A stretch of 64,000 nt of DNA from an uncultured Desulfuromusa sp. GTDB lineage: Bacteria > Desulfobacterota > Desulfuromonadia > Desulfuromonadales > Geopsychrobacteraceae. This document shows, piece after piece, positions 24,985-33,638 of the stretch. The position numbers and the translations under genes are program-made. How positions within the stretch are numbered: the stretch's first letter is position 1; every line of letters begins with the position of its first letter. The stretch spans positions 366,001-430,000 of the forward strand of contig NZ_OY776574.1 of the NCBI RefSeq assembly GCF_963675815.1. The letters are read 5' to 3'. The notes beneath the pieces were generated by a model, which worked only from the letters and a program-made list of their open reading frames with translations, made no database searches and was not told the origin of the DNA.

Positions 24985-25635
24985 TCAGCCCTTAACCGTC
25001 CCCTGCTGGTTTATTTGATCCAGCGTCTCCTCCACTAATGGCAATATTAACTTAACAATCACATCAACTCCGGCACTGGTCGGATGGATGCCATCAGCTT
25101 GATTCAGCTCAGGATTACCAACCACTCCGGCAAGAAAAAAAGGATAAAAAGGCACCTTATGCTGTCGAGCCAGTTCGGGGTAAATACGGTCGAATCTGGT
25201 ATAATAATCTACCCCCATGTTGCGCGGTGCTTTCATCCCGGTCAGCAGTGCTTGCACACCGTTCTGCTGTAGACGATCAAGGATACTATCCAGATTCTCC
25301 CACGTCTGTTGCGGGCTGAGTCCACGTAGCGCATCGTTGGCCCCCAGTTCGACAATCACCAGATCGGGATGATCGCCAAGCGACCAGTCGAGCCGGGCTG
25401 AACCGCCCATGCTGGTGTCACCTGAGACCCCGGCATTAATGACCCTGACCTGCCGGCCCCGGCGTTTCAGAGCCATTTCCAGGCGAGCCGGAAATGCAGC
25501 CTCTTGCGGTAGACCGTAACCGGCAGTTAAACTGTCTCCAAGCACGACAATGCGTTGTTCTGAGGATGACGCCGCAGCGCAATCGAAGAAAAAGAGAAGA
25601 AAAATCAACAGAAATATGCCAACAGGAGTTTTCAT
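24985..25635 (-). CDS. tesA: Arylesterase / lysophospholipase TesA-like
   Basis: Periplasmic SGNH hydrolase acting on thioesters and lysophospholipids, 216 aa. The start is the ATG complementary to 25633-25635. Residues 1-21 form a signal peptide (IFLLIFLLFFFDCAAA). Block I is GDSLTAGYG with the catalytic Ser, block II has the glycine of NAGVSGDTS, block III is GAND, and block V is DGIHPT with the Asp-His pair. Its start codon overlaps that of the divergent ybbA by 2 nt (CATG). The tesA-ybbA-ybbP neighbourhood is the same as in E. coli, which supports the call. Confidence 0.9.
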   Translation of the reverse strand: MKTPVGIFLLIFLLFFFDCAAASSSEQRIVVLGDSLTAGYGLPQEAAFPARLEMALKRRGRQVRVINAGVSGDTSMGGSARLDWSLGDHPDLVIVELGANDALRGLSPQQTWENLDSILDRLQQNGVQALLTGMKAPRNMGVDYYTRFDRIYPELARQHKVPFYPFFLAGVVGNPELNQADGIHPTSAGVDVIVKLILPLVEETLDQINQQGTVKG

Positions 25636-26323
25636 GATCAATCCGATAGTCAATATAAAGAACCTGCATCTCAGTCTAGTCGGCGGGGCCGGACGAGTCA
25701 ATATTTTGCGCGGGGTCGATCTTCAGGTTGCAGCAGGAGACACTCTCAGCATTGTCGGACCTTCGGGGGCAGGAAAAACCAGCTTGCTGATGGTCCTTTC
25801 AGGGCTGGAGAAAGCTGATTCCGGGCTGGTTGAAATCGCCGGAACCAATATGCAGCAATTGGATGAAGATGGCCTGGCGCGATTTCGACGACAACAGATC
25901 GGAATTGTTTTTCAGTCATTTCATCTGGTACCGACCATGACAGCACTGGAAAATGTCGCCCTGCCACTGGAGTTTTCCGGGGTCGATGATGCTCTCGAAC
26001 AGGCAGCAGCAGCTCTGGCTGCCACTGGACTCAAAGCACGCCAGGATCACTTCCCGGGGCAACTGTCAGGAGGGGAACAGCAGCGGGTTGCACTGGCCCG
26101 GGCATTTGTAGCGCAACCAAAGCTGATTCTGGCCGATGAACCGACCGGGAACCTTGATCAGGAAACAGGCACAATGGTTATGGAACTGTTATTCGGGCTG
26201 CAACAGCAATTTGCGACGACCCTGGTTCTGGTGACTCACGATTCTCAACTGGCGGCCCGTTGTCAACGCACAGTCCGGATGGCGGATGGTCAGATCAATG
26301 AAGCAGCAGAGGCCTGTGCATGA
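25634..26323 (+). CDS. ybbA: ABC transporter ATP-binding protein YbbA
   Basis: ATPase of the LolD/MacB-like (FtsE-type) group, 229 aa from ATG 25634 with AGGAG 6 nt upstream; an in-frame extension to 25550 would run inside tesA. Walker A GPSGAGKT, Q-loop IVFQSFHLVPTM, signature QLSGGEQQRVALARAF, Walker B LILADEPTGNLD and H-loop LVTHD are all present. It works with the large permease YbbP, whose gene overlaps by 4 nt. The complex probably moves a hydrophobic or lipid-type substrate or releases a periplasmic one near TesA (inference). Confidence 0.92.
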   Translation: MINPIVNIKNLHLSLVGGAGRVNILRGVDLQVAAGDTLSIVGPSGAGKTSLLMVLSGLEKADSGLVEIAGTNMQQLDEDGLARFRRQQIGIVFQSFHLVPTMTALENVALPLEFSGVDDALEQAAAALAATGLKARQDHFPGQLSGGEQQRVALARAFVAQPKLILADEPTGNLDQETGTMVMELLFGLQQQFATTLVLVTHDSQLAARCQRTVRMADGQINEAAEACA

Positions 26324-28848
26324 ATCAGGTTTCTATTGTGGGTCAAGCATTCCGTCTGGTTCGCCGTGAACTGCGGTCTGGTCTACGCGGCTTTGGCGTC
26401 TTCCTTGCCTGTTTGTTTCTTGGTGTCTTCGCTATCAGTGCTATTGGCAGCTTCAGTGCCGCAGCCCGTTCCGGCTTGTTGGCCGATGCCGGTGCGCTTC
26501 TTGGCGGCGATCTGGAAATCCGGTTGTCCCAACGGCCGGTGTCCCCTGAACAACGCACGTTCCTCAGTCGGCAGGGGCAGCTCTCTGAAGTTCTCGAGTT
26601 ACGCACCATGGCTGCAAATCTGAATAACGACAAGCGGGCCCTGGTTGAGCTCAAAGCTGTCGACAGCAGCTATCCCCTTTACGGAACATTGCCGATCGAG
26701 CCGTCACAACTGCCGGCAATGGCTTTAAGTCACACAGGTTCAACATTTGGAGCTCTGGTTGAACAGAGTTTTCTGCAGCGACTTGACATCAAGATTGGCG
26801 AACAGCTTCGGGTCGGAGAAGCAACCTTCACCATTCGCGGAGTGTTAACCGCCGAACCGGATCGCAGCTTGCGCGCCTTTCATCTCGGTCCCCGGTTGTT
26901 GATCAGCCGGGACGCTCTGGAGGCATCCGGGCTACGACAACCGGGCAGTCTGGTCACTTATCGCTATCGCCTGAAATTAGCTGATCGTGACCAGGCAGAG
27001 TCCCTCAAACTGATCTTGCAAGAACGTTTCCCCGACACGGGATGGCGCTTACGAAGCTGGCGGGAAGCAGCGCCCCGGGTCCGTTTCTTTCTCGATCGGA
27101 TGGAAACCAACCTGTCGCTGCTCGGGCTCTGTGCCTTACTGGTCGGCGGATTGGGGGTTTCTGGAGCGGTCCGCGGCTATCTGAATGGCAAATTGGTCCA
27201 TATTGCGACCATGAAGTGTCTTGGAGCTTCCAGTCGGCTCATTTTCACCACCTATCTGCTGCAAATCCTGTTGCTCGGCACCATCGGCGCAGGAGCAGGT
27301 CTATTGCTGGGGAGTTCTGTCCCCTGGCTGCTCACCAGGATCGCTGGTAACGCCTTGCCGGTTCCCCTTCATCCCGGCTTTTACCCTCTGACATTGCTGG
27401 TTTCCGGATCGTTCGGTCTGCTGATCGCGCTGCTCTTTTCGCTCAAAGAACTGGGGATTGCCCGACGCATTCCTCCGGCAATGCTGTTCCGGGGATACCT
27501 GGAAAATAAGCGCACAGGGCCAGGAAAAAAAATCTGGCTGGCCATTTCTATCTGTGCCCTGATCTTGGCATTGATTGCGATTTTAAGCAGCAGCGATAAG
27601 CAGCTGGCGATCTGGTTTATCATGGGAGCAGGTGTCTGCTTTGTGCTGTTTCGCCTATTATCTGTTGCAGTGATCTATTTGGTCCATCTTTTGCCAAGAC
27701 CCAAAAGTCCGCGCCTGCAACTGGCCCAGGCCAACATCAATCGACCGGGGGCTCCTGCAGGGGGAATTATCTTCTCGCTGGGACTGGGTTTGACAGCGCT
27801 GGTCATGATCGCCCTGGTACAGACAAACCTGAACGACATGGTCAATGATACAATTCCTGAAGGGGCACCAACTTTTTTCTTTCTTGATATTCAACCGAAT
27901 CAGGTTGCCCCTCTGGAAACTCTTCTGGCCGAATACCCGGATTCGCGCATTGACCGCTCTCCAACCCTGCGCGGTCGTATCACAGCTATTGCCGGAATCC
28001 CTGTTGCAGAAGCCCAGATAGCATCAAATGTCAGCTGGGCCGTGCGGGGCGATCGCTTTCTCAGCTACAGTGCTGCGATGCCGACAGGAACCCAACTGGC
28101 CGCAGGAAACTGGTGGCCACGCGATTACAGTGGGCCACCGCAACTTTCACTCACATCTGATCTGGCTGAAGGGTTTGGCGTAGGAATCGGTGACAGTCTT
28201 ACGGTGAACATCCTCGGACGGGAAATCAGCGCCGAAATTGTTAATCTGCGTAATGTCGACTGGTCGTCACTGAATCTCAATTTCGCCCTGCTTTTTGCAC
28301 CCGGTGTGTTGGAAAACGCACCGCAAACTCACCTTGCTGCAGTTCACCTGCCGGCAGAAACTGAGGATGAAGCTTACCAGGCAGTGACCGAGCGCTTTGC
28401 AAATATCTCTGTCATCAGTACCCGGGACGTTCTCCAGAATGTTTCCCGGACACTCAACCGCATCGGAAGTGCTTTTCAAGGCATGGCCGGGATCGCCCTG
28501 CTGACCGGGTTTCTCGTTTTGATCGGGGCGGTCTCTGCAGATCAGCACCGCCGAATTCATGATGCGGTGATCTTTAAAATCTGTGGGGCAACCCGACGCG
28601 ACATCCTGTTGATTTTTGCCACTGAATTCACTCTGCTCGGCATCATCGCCGGACTGCTCAGTGCCTTGATTGGAAGCCTGGCTGCCTTTGCCATCCTCAA
28701 AGGACCACTCAACGTTCCCTTCAGTCTTCACCCGAACGTGATACTCCTGACGCTGGTGGTGGGGATCGGACTCACTCTGGTACTGGGTTTGTTCGGCACC
28801 TGGAAAGCCCTCGGGGGCAAACCGGCAGGATTTTTGCGAAGTGAGTAA
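26320..28848 (+). CDS. ybbP: FtsX-like ABC permease YbbP
   Basis: 842-residue inner-membrane protein. It has an N-terminal membrane anchor (about 20-45), a periplasmic domain (about 50-260), a block of four segments (about 262-460), a second periplasmic domain and a C-terminal FtsX-type block ending in the three segments after FQGMAGIALLTGFLVLIGAVSA. The duplicated FtsX architecture (10 segments) is standard for YbbP. The ATG overlaps the ybbA stop (ATGA). It is the partner of YbbA. Confidence 0.92.
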   Translation: MNQVSIVGQAFRLVRRELRSGLRGFGVFLACLFLGVFAISAIGSFSAAARSGLLADAGALLGGDLEIRLSQRPVSPEQRTFLSRQGQLSEVLELRTMAANLNNDKRALVELKAVDSSYPLYGTLPIEPSQLPAMALSHTGSTFGALVEQSFLQRLDIKIGEQLRVGEATFTIRGVLTAEPDRSLRAFHLGPRLLISRDALEASGLRQPGSLVTYRYRLKLADRDQAESLKLILQERFPDTGWRLRSWREAAPRVRFFLDRMETNLSLLGLCALLVGGLGVSGAVRGYLNGKLVHIATMKCLGASSRLIFTTYLLQILLLGTIGAGAGLLLGSSVPWLLTRIAGNALPVPLHPGFYPLTLLVSGSFGLLIALLFSLKELGIARRIPPAMLFRGYLENKRTGPGKKIWLAISICALILALIAILSSSDKQLAIWFIMGAGVCFVLFRLLSVAVIYLVHLLPRPKSPRLQLAQANINRPGAPAGGIIFSLGLGLTALVMIALVQTNLNDMVNDTIPEGAPTFFFLDIQPNQVAPLETLLAEYPDSRIDRSPTLRGRITAIAGIPVAEAQIASNVSWAVRGDRFLSYSAAMPTGTQLAAGNWWPRDYSGPPQLSLTSDLAEGFGVGIGDSLTVNILGREISAEIVNLRNVDWSSLNLNFALLFAPGVLENAPQTHLAAVHLPAETEDEAYQAVTERFANISVISTRDVLQNVSRTLNRIGSAFQGMAGIALLTGFLVLIGAVSADQHRRIHDAVIFKICGATRRDILLIFATEFTLLGIIAGLLSALIGSLAAFAILKGPLNVPFSLHPNVILLTLVVGIGLTLVLGLFGTWKALGGKPAGFLRSE

Positions 28849-28909
28849 GAATAAAAGTGAGTGTCGGGATGGACAAGAAAGGCTTCTGTTCCTTAAAGAG
28901 TGAAAATTG

Positions 28910-28939
28910 TTGTTAGCTTGAGACTTTTATCTTATCCTC
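28910..28939 (+). repeat. About 30-nt sequence shared with 14522-14553
   Basis: TTGTTAGCTTGAGACTTTTATCTT-ATCCTC; compare the sequence upstream of the second SDR gene. It may be a shared promoter element. Confidence 0.3.
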
Positions 28940-29074
28940 GCCGTTGATCTTTTTCAGCTTGATGAGATTACATGCAATGATGTCCCACGGGGAAATTTTA
29001 ACAGGTGTAAAAACTTCACACCATAGGACCTTCAGGCTGTCGGCAGGCTTCCAGTCGACAGCAGAAATAACGTC

Positions 29075-29650
29075 ATGGATCTATTTTTGCAGATTTGGGG
29101 TGGTAGTTTTTACCTTTCCAATAAAATTTTACTTGCTATCGCTGAGGGCAGAACTGAAAAAAACAAAAGACGGCTTAAACTGCTGGGCTGGTGGATTTAT
29201 ATTCTCGGAGTACCGGCCTGGGTTCTGGTTCTGGCCGCAAAGCAGAATTGGATTGCGGCCTCTATTGAAGCCGGTGGAGTGCCTTCAATGCTGCTGGGAC
29301 TTTACAGCGTTTACCACCAATCTAAAACCACACCTGAACGATTGGGACTATTTGCAAAATCAGTGACTTACGCAGCTATTACCCTTGGAGTCGGATATAG
29401 CATATATATAAACGGCGGCATCAATTCCGCGACCCAATTATTGGAAATTGGGGTGATGGTCGGCTTTTTATTGGGTAGCTACTTGCTGGCATTAAATCAC
29501 CTGTCGGGGTGGTTGTTTTTCGTTTTGATGAATGGAAGCATGGCCACCCTGATGTTCATTCAGGACAAGCCCATACTCTCAATCCAACAACTCTGTTCTC
29601 TCTGTTTTGTTGTCTATGGTTTCATTGCGGCAGCCAGGACTCGACATTGA
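29075..29650 (+). CDS. Small integral membrane protein, PnuC-like
   Basis: 191 residues with about six hydrophobic segments after a basic loop (EGRTEKNKRRLK). The spacing, the repeated W/G-rich helices and a late segment LSGWLFFVLMNGSMATLMFIQ followed by LCSLCFVVYGFIAAAR resemble nicotinamide-riboside transporters of the PnuC family, but conserved NAD-precursor pocket residues cannot be verified by eye. No strong ribosome binding site. It may equally be an uncharacterised membrane protein. No cofactor-salvage gene is adjacent. Confidence 0.5.
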   Translation: MDLFLQIWGGSFYLSNKILLAIAEGRTEKNKRRLKLLGWWIYILGVPAWVLVLAAKQNWIAASIEAGGVPSMLLGLYSVYHQSKTTPERLGLFAKSVTYAAITLGVGYSIYINGGINSATQLLEIGVMVGFLLGSYLLALNHLSGWLFFVLMNGSMATLMFIQDKPILSIQQLCSLCFVVYGFIAAARTRH

Positions 29651-29838
29651 ACCGGTTTATTGTACCGGAGCACAAAGGCGGAAAAGTACAGAGCCCCCTT
29701 GAAATAGAAAAGGTGCAGTTCAATTTTACTTGGATGACAAGTCAGGGCTGTTGCGACTCATCATCATCTGTTATACTGAGGTTCAGTGTCAGGTCTCACC
29801 TGACAAATCATTATGCCATCATCAGGAAAAACAAATCC

Positions 29839-30078
29839 GTGTCCTTAGACCCCAAAATAAATCTTGCATGCCCATACTGTGATGAATCAATTTATGAAAC
29901 TCTCAATTGGTTCAAAAAGCCTTACTCCACTTGTCCGGCTTGTGACAAAGGCTTGGCTGCGGGTCAATTTGCCGATATCATCAACGCGCTGGAGCAAGCC
30001 ATGGATACCAGGATTGAAGAAATGATGAACGATGCGTCACACACCACGTGTTGCGGCAAGGACTCCTGCTGCCATTAG
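29839..30078 (+). CDS. Small zinc-ribbon-like cysteine-rich protein
   Basis: 79 aa from GTG 29839; AGGA lies 11 nt upstream. The longer open frame to 29509 lies in sequence coding for the previous protein. ACPYCDESIYETLNWFKKPY and TCPACDKG form two CPxC knuckles 20-odd residues apart, a zinc-ribbon pattern. The tail ends TTCCGKDSCCH, adding four more cysteines. It could be metal binding or sensing; no family name recognised. Confidence 0.55.
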   Translation: MSLDPKINLACPYCDESIYETLNWFKKPYSTCPACDKGLAAGQFADIINALEQAMDTRIEEMMNDASHTTCCGKDSCCH

Positions 30079-30212
30079 GAAGCTTTTCGTTGACATTTAA
30101 GGAGCAAAACAGGAAAGTATCCCTCTTATTGTCCCCTGTTCGCGGAAAAATGATTCAGAAATCTCAGACCATTCATGTACAAATGCACAGCTTTATTAAG
30201 GAATAATTTTTT

Positions 30213-30668
30213 ATGTACTCAGATAACCACCATGACCTGCGAGGTATTGTCACTGCTTATTTGGGGGCTAATGCCGGTGAGGCATCAAAAGCGATCTTCG
30301 AAAAAGCAAAGAAGGAGATTATCGCGACAAAAACAGCTCTTGTTAAAGCCATCAGTCTCGTGACCATGGATAAATATCTTGAAATTGTCGGGAAGGATTC
30401 CCCTGATGTCACCCAGATTGTAAAAAGTGCCGTTGACGTTGTGGACAGTTATTACATTCCACTCCCCAACGAATCTATTAATGCCGGTTTTGCTCGAGCT
30501 AAAAGGGAATCAACAGCAAAATTAAGAAGCGAAGCAACTCAGTTAAAATATTTTTCCTTTAAAGACTTCAGCATCAAGAAAAAGAAAAAGGCCCCTGCCA
30601 AAAAAGCACGATCGACAAACTTTGATAATGTTCGCGTCGAAAAAAGAAAGAGTGCAAAGAATAACTGA
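30213..30668 (+). CDS. Small basic protein of unknown function
   Basis: 151 aa with ribosome binding site AAGGAA. The helical N-terminal part (LRGIVTAYLGANAGEASKAI, FEKAKKEIIATKTALVKAIS) is followed by a lysine-rich C-terminal tail (KKKKKAPAKKARS, EKRKSAKNN). The tail resembles those of nucleic-acid-associated proteins, so nucleoid or RNA binding is possible but unsupported by a named domain. The product is soluble and cytoplasmic. Confidence 0.5.
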   Translation: MYSDNHHDLRGIVTAYLGANAGEASKAIFEKAKKEIIATKTALVKAISLVTMDKYLEIVGKDSPDVTQIVKSAVDVVDSYYIPLPNESINAGFARAKRESTAKLRSEATQLKYFSFKDFSIKKKKKAPAKKARSTNFDNVRVEKRKSAKNN

Positions 30669-30689
30669 GAGCTTCGATATCAAGAAACC

Positions 30690-30951
30690 ACGCAAAACAC
30701 ACCCCACTAGATATAAATTTAACCAATAGCATACATTGATTATATTTATATTAACCATTTGTCTTTTCTCTCCAAATCAATTAAATTTCTAATCATTGTC
30801 ATCTTCAGCATGGAGATAGACGTTTGTTACCCATATCAACGTGGTATTAACCTCGCAGTTCTCAAAATTGGAGTTGAGCCGGTGTGGCAACGGAAAGCTT
30901 ACGAGCGTGGCAGGTCGTTCTTTCCTCAGCATGAACGCATCGATGTTTTTC
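30690..30951 (+). other. Unassigned transcribed-looking region before a terminator
   Basis: About 260 nt between a small basic-protein gene and an isolated strong terminator. An 80-codon frame crosses the terminator and has no ribosome binding site or family features. It could encode a small RNA or just be the long 3' UTR of the preceding gene. Confidence 0.3.
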
Positions 30952-30984
30952 AGGCGGGGCCATCCTTCCCCGCCTTTCTTTTTT
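30952..30984 (+). terminator. Strong intrinsic terminator
   Basis: AGGCGGGG (30952-30959) pairs with CCCCGCCT (30968-30975), followed by TTCTTTTTT. Confidence 0.85.
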
Positions 30985-31020
30985 CTGAAAATCCTCAATA
31001 GATGAATTCTGGAACAGAAC

Positions 31021-32619
31021 TCAACGCAGAATTAAAATAAGAATTTTTGTAAAAAGAATCATGCCGATAAGAGCAACAGGATAGACTGTAGCATAGGCAG
31101 CGGCAGCATATGGGCCATCAGAAATAGCGGAAGCACTCGCCAGCCCCGGGGTACTTGTCATTCCTCCGGTCAGCACGCCAATCATACGAAGAAAACTGAT
31201 TTTCAGCAGATAACGGCAGACCAGCATACTTACCAATAAAGGGACGGTTGTCACCAGAACACCGGAAAAAAATAACGGAAGCCCCTGCTGTGACAGGGTT
31301 TCCAGAATTGTTGCGCCGGTCCGGGTCCCGACAGTCGCCAGAAAAAGCAACAAACCCAACTCCCTGATAAAACTGTTTGCTGTGGATGGGATTTCCCAGA
31401 CAATAGGTCCGGTTTTATACAAATTGCTCAAAATCAGTCCGGCGAGTAAAACCCCACCTGTCATACCCAACGAAAAGGAGCCGATCCACGGCAGGGTCAA
31501 TGGTATTTTTCCAATGATAAAACCGGCAAGAAGTCCCAGAAATATCGGTAGCAGGTTTATCCGGTATGTCTCCCTGACGTCGTTACCAAGAATTCGGCTG
31601 ACGTTTTTTACAGCATTCTCATCACCAACGACATGCAGCACGTCTCCCAGATGAAGGCGCATGTTCGTTTCTGCTGGAAGTTCAATACCGTTACGGGTCA
31701 CCCGTGAAACCTGAACGCTGAAAGCTTCCCTCAAATTCAAAGATCCGAGAGAATGGCCTACGACCTGCGGTTTGGACAAGATGATACTTTTTCTGGTCAT
31801 TCCCCGGGTGAATTCAATTTTCTCACCGACGGGCTGCCCCATATACAGTTCCACTTTTTTCAAATCCGCTTCCCGACCAACAATACGAAGGAGATCTCCC
31901 TCACGGAGAACGGTCTCACCGGAGATAAGAATCGGTTCAACAGCACCTCGACGCAGCAAACGCGTCAGCACCACGGGGGCAATATTTTTCAGAAATATAT
32001 CTTTAACGAGTTTGTCGAACAGATTGGGATTGGTGACTTCAATATGATGGGAGGTAAAAGGCGGGTTGTTTTCAGTCAACTCACGGTGTAGAGATTGCTC
32101 TTCCTCCTTGATATTCAGCCGCAATATTTTCGGCAGAAGATTGATGAAAACAATAACCCCGACAACACCAAAACAGTAGGTGAGTCCATAGGCTGCAGGC
32201 GCCTGACTTTGCTCTGCTGCTTCCACGGCAACAGCGAGTCCTGGCGTACTGGTCAAAGCTCCGGCAAAAAGTCCGGCAGCAATACCCAGGTCAAAGCTGA
32301 AAATCCAGGAGCAGACAAGGGTCATCAAAAATCCGAGAAAAACGACTGACATAGCTCCCAGAGCAAGACGAAGACCATGACTTTTAAAGGAAGAGAGGAA
32401 CCCCGGTCCAGCCTGAAGTCCGACCGAATAGATAAACAACACAAGGCCGAGGATCTGAAATTCCTCAGGAAGGGAATAACCGAAATGACCAAAAGTCAGA
32501 GCGACAAAAATGATAGCGGAAGAGCCCAAAGAAAAGGACTTGACTCTGACATGCCCCAACATTTCACCCAGAATAACGATAACCAGAAGGAGGAAAATGG
32601 GGTTATTAATAAGTTCCAT
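31021..32619 (-). CDS. AspT/YidE-type transporter with two TrkA-C domains
   Basis: 532-residue inner-membrane transporter of the aspartate:alanine exchanger (AAE) family. Two homologous membrane halves each carry a duplication motif, GALTSTPGLAVAVEAA (about 120-135) and GGMTSTPGLASASAIS (about 487-502). Between them lie two RCK_C (TrkA-C) domains (VEPILISGETVLREGDLLRIVG and GIELPAETNMRLHLGDVLHVVG). AspT exchanges aspartate for alanine, but many YidE/YbjL homologues have unknown substrates. It may export dicarboxylates or amino acids; there is no operon partner. Confidence 0.85.
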   Translation of the reverse strand: MELINNPIFLLLVIVILGEMLGHVRVKSFSLGSSAIIFVALTFGHFGYSLPEEFQILGLVLFIYSVGLQAGPGFLSSFKSHGLRLALGAMSVVFLGFLMTLVCSWIFSFDLGIAAGLFAGALTSTPGLAVAVEAAEQSQAPAAYGLTYCFGVVGVIVFINLLPKILRLNIKEEEQSLHRELTENNPPFTSHHIEVTNPNLFDKLVKDIFLKNIAPVVLTRLLRRGAVEPILISGETVLREGDLLRIVGREADLKKVELYMGQPVGEKIEFTRGMTRKSIILSKPQVVGHSLGSLNLREAFSVQVSRVTRNGIELPAETNMRLHLGDVLHVVGDENAVKNVSRILGNDVRETYRINLLPIFLGLLAGFIIGKIPLTLPWIGSFSLGMTGGVLLAGLILSNLYKTGPIVWEIPSTANSFIRELGLLLFLATVGTRTGATILETLSQQGLPLFFSGVLVTTVPLLVSMLVCRYLLKISFLRMIGVLTGGMTSTPGLASASAISDGPYAAAAYATVYPVALIGMILFTKILILILR

Positions 32620-32851
32620 AATGGTGCTATCTCACTTTTTCAACAAGGAGAAACTGTATCAAATAAGCCCTTTTTCTGCAATCGCATGAGCTGAGTAAAT
32701 ATCAAAATAATCATGGCAGAAGCAGGAACAAAAAGAGGCTATTCTGAAAACGCAAATGGCAACTGGAAATACAAATAAAGGCGTGGAGTTCAGGAAAAAA
32801 ACCAAGGAAGGATCCGAATACGATGAGATGCGGCAATAGCGTCATGAATTA
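32620..32851. other. Intergenic region upstream of the AspT-like gene
   Basis: No gene or repeat seen. It holds the promoter region of the minus-strand transporter and ends at a terminator shared with the convergent side. Confidence 0.35.
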
Positions 32852-32884
32852 AAGGCTGTCCCTGATGAATCTGGAGACAGCCTT
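32852..32884. terminator. Terminator after the ychJ-like gene
   Basis: AAGGCTGTC (32852-32860) pairs with GACAGCCTT (32876-32884). In the minus direction it follows the YchJ-like gene and is flanked by AT-rich sequence. Confidence 0.55.
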
Positions 32885-32950
32885 AATTTTGGCAAAAATT
32901 ATCCTGAACTGAGTCGCTTTGTTTCCTGCCCTTGGTTACTTCCGGACAGC

Positions 32951-33433
32951 TTACTTTCCACAACACTTTTTGTATTTCTTGCCGCTGCCACAGCTGCAGG
33001 GATCGTTTCGACCGATTTTCGTCACGCTGATCGGTCGGGATTTTACCATCTTGCCATCGGCAAATAACCACTTTTTCCCTTTGCGCAAAAAGTGTCCGCG
33101 CTCATGGTGCCTGCGCGTCCCATCGTCGTTACGAAAACGGGCGACAAATTCAACCTCACCCTCTTTGTCATCCGCACCACCGGCAACCGTTCCAAGAATT
33201 TCAAGGCCGAGCCATTCGGATTTTTCTGCCCAGGACTTGGTCCCTTTATGGTCATATCCCTCGCGAAAATCGGGATGGGTACTCTCATAAATAAAATCAA
33301 CATCAACCGTTACGTGCGCCGAATAACGTGCCCGCATCAGCTGTTCAGCGGTTTCGGCTAATGTCTTCCCGGTTATGATGGGTTCACAGCAAGCGGTGTA
33401 ATCGATGCCGCTACCACAAGGACAGCTATCCAT
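32951..33433 (-). CDS. YchJ-family (UPF0225) SEC-C metal-binding protein
   Basis: 160-residue cytoplasmic protein with a SEC-C zinc motif at each end: CPCGSGIDYTACCEP (residues 4-18) and CSCGSGKKYKKCCGK at the C-terminus. The central YchJ domain contains ARYSAHVTVDVDFIYESTH, EILGTVAG and FRNDDGTRRHHERGHFLRK. Family members are NTF2-like with unknown function; SEC-C motifs bind zinc and often mediate contacts with SecB or other proteins. It has its own ribosome binding site (AAGGAGAT). Confidence 0.9.
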   Translation of the reverse strand: MDSCPCGSGIDYTACCEPIITGKTLAETAEQLMRARYSAHVTVDVDFIYESTHPDFREGYDHKGTKSWAEKSEWLGLEILGTVAGGADDKEGEVEFVARFRNDDGTRRHHERGHFLRKGKKWLFADGKMVKSRPISVTKIGRNDPCSCGSGKKYKKCCGK

Positions 33434-33638
33434 AAGTTATCTCCTTTGTCATTTGAAATGAAAAACCTGTCGGAGTTTATTCACCCATGAGCAAAGAGTC
33501 AAGATTGTCTTTAAAAGGTTTTTTTCCGGTATTGACAAACCGGAAAGCGCCAATAATGTTATAGTTTCACCCATCAGAAGTTGAGCGGACCTTTACAAAT
33601 TATCGTCAGTTGATATCAGGCTGAAGTAAGGGATGAAG

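Noticed and set aside
28944..29366. 140-codon frame overlapping the PnuC-like gene
   Set aside because: It is a different frame of the same DNA; the 29075-29650 frame has regular membrane segments while this one does not.
30759..31001. 80-codon plus-strand frame
   Set aside because: It reads straight through a strong terminator and has no translation start signal.
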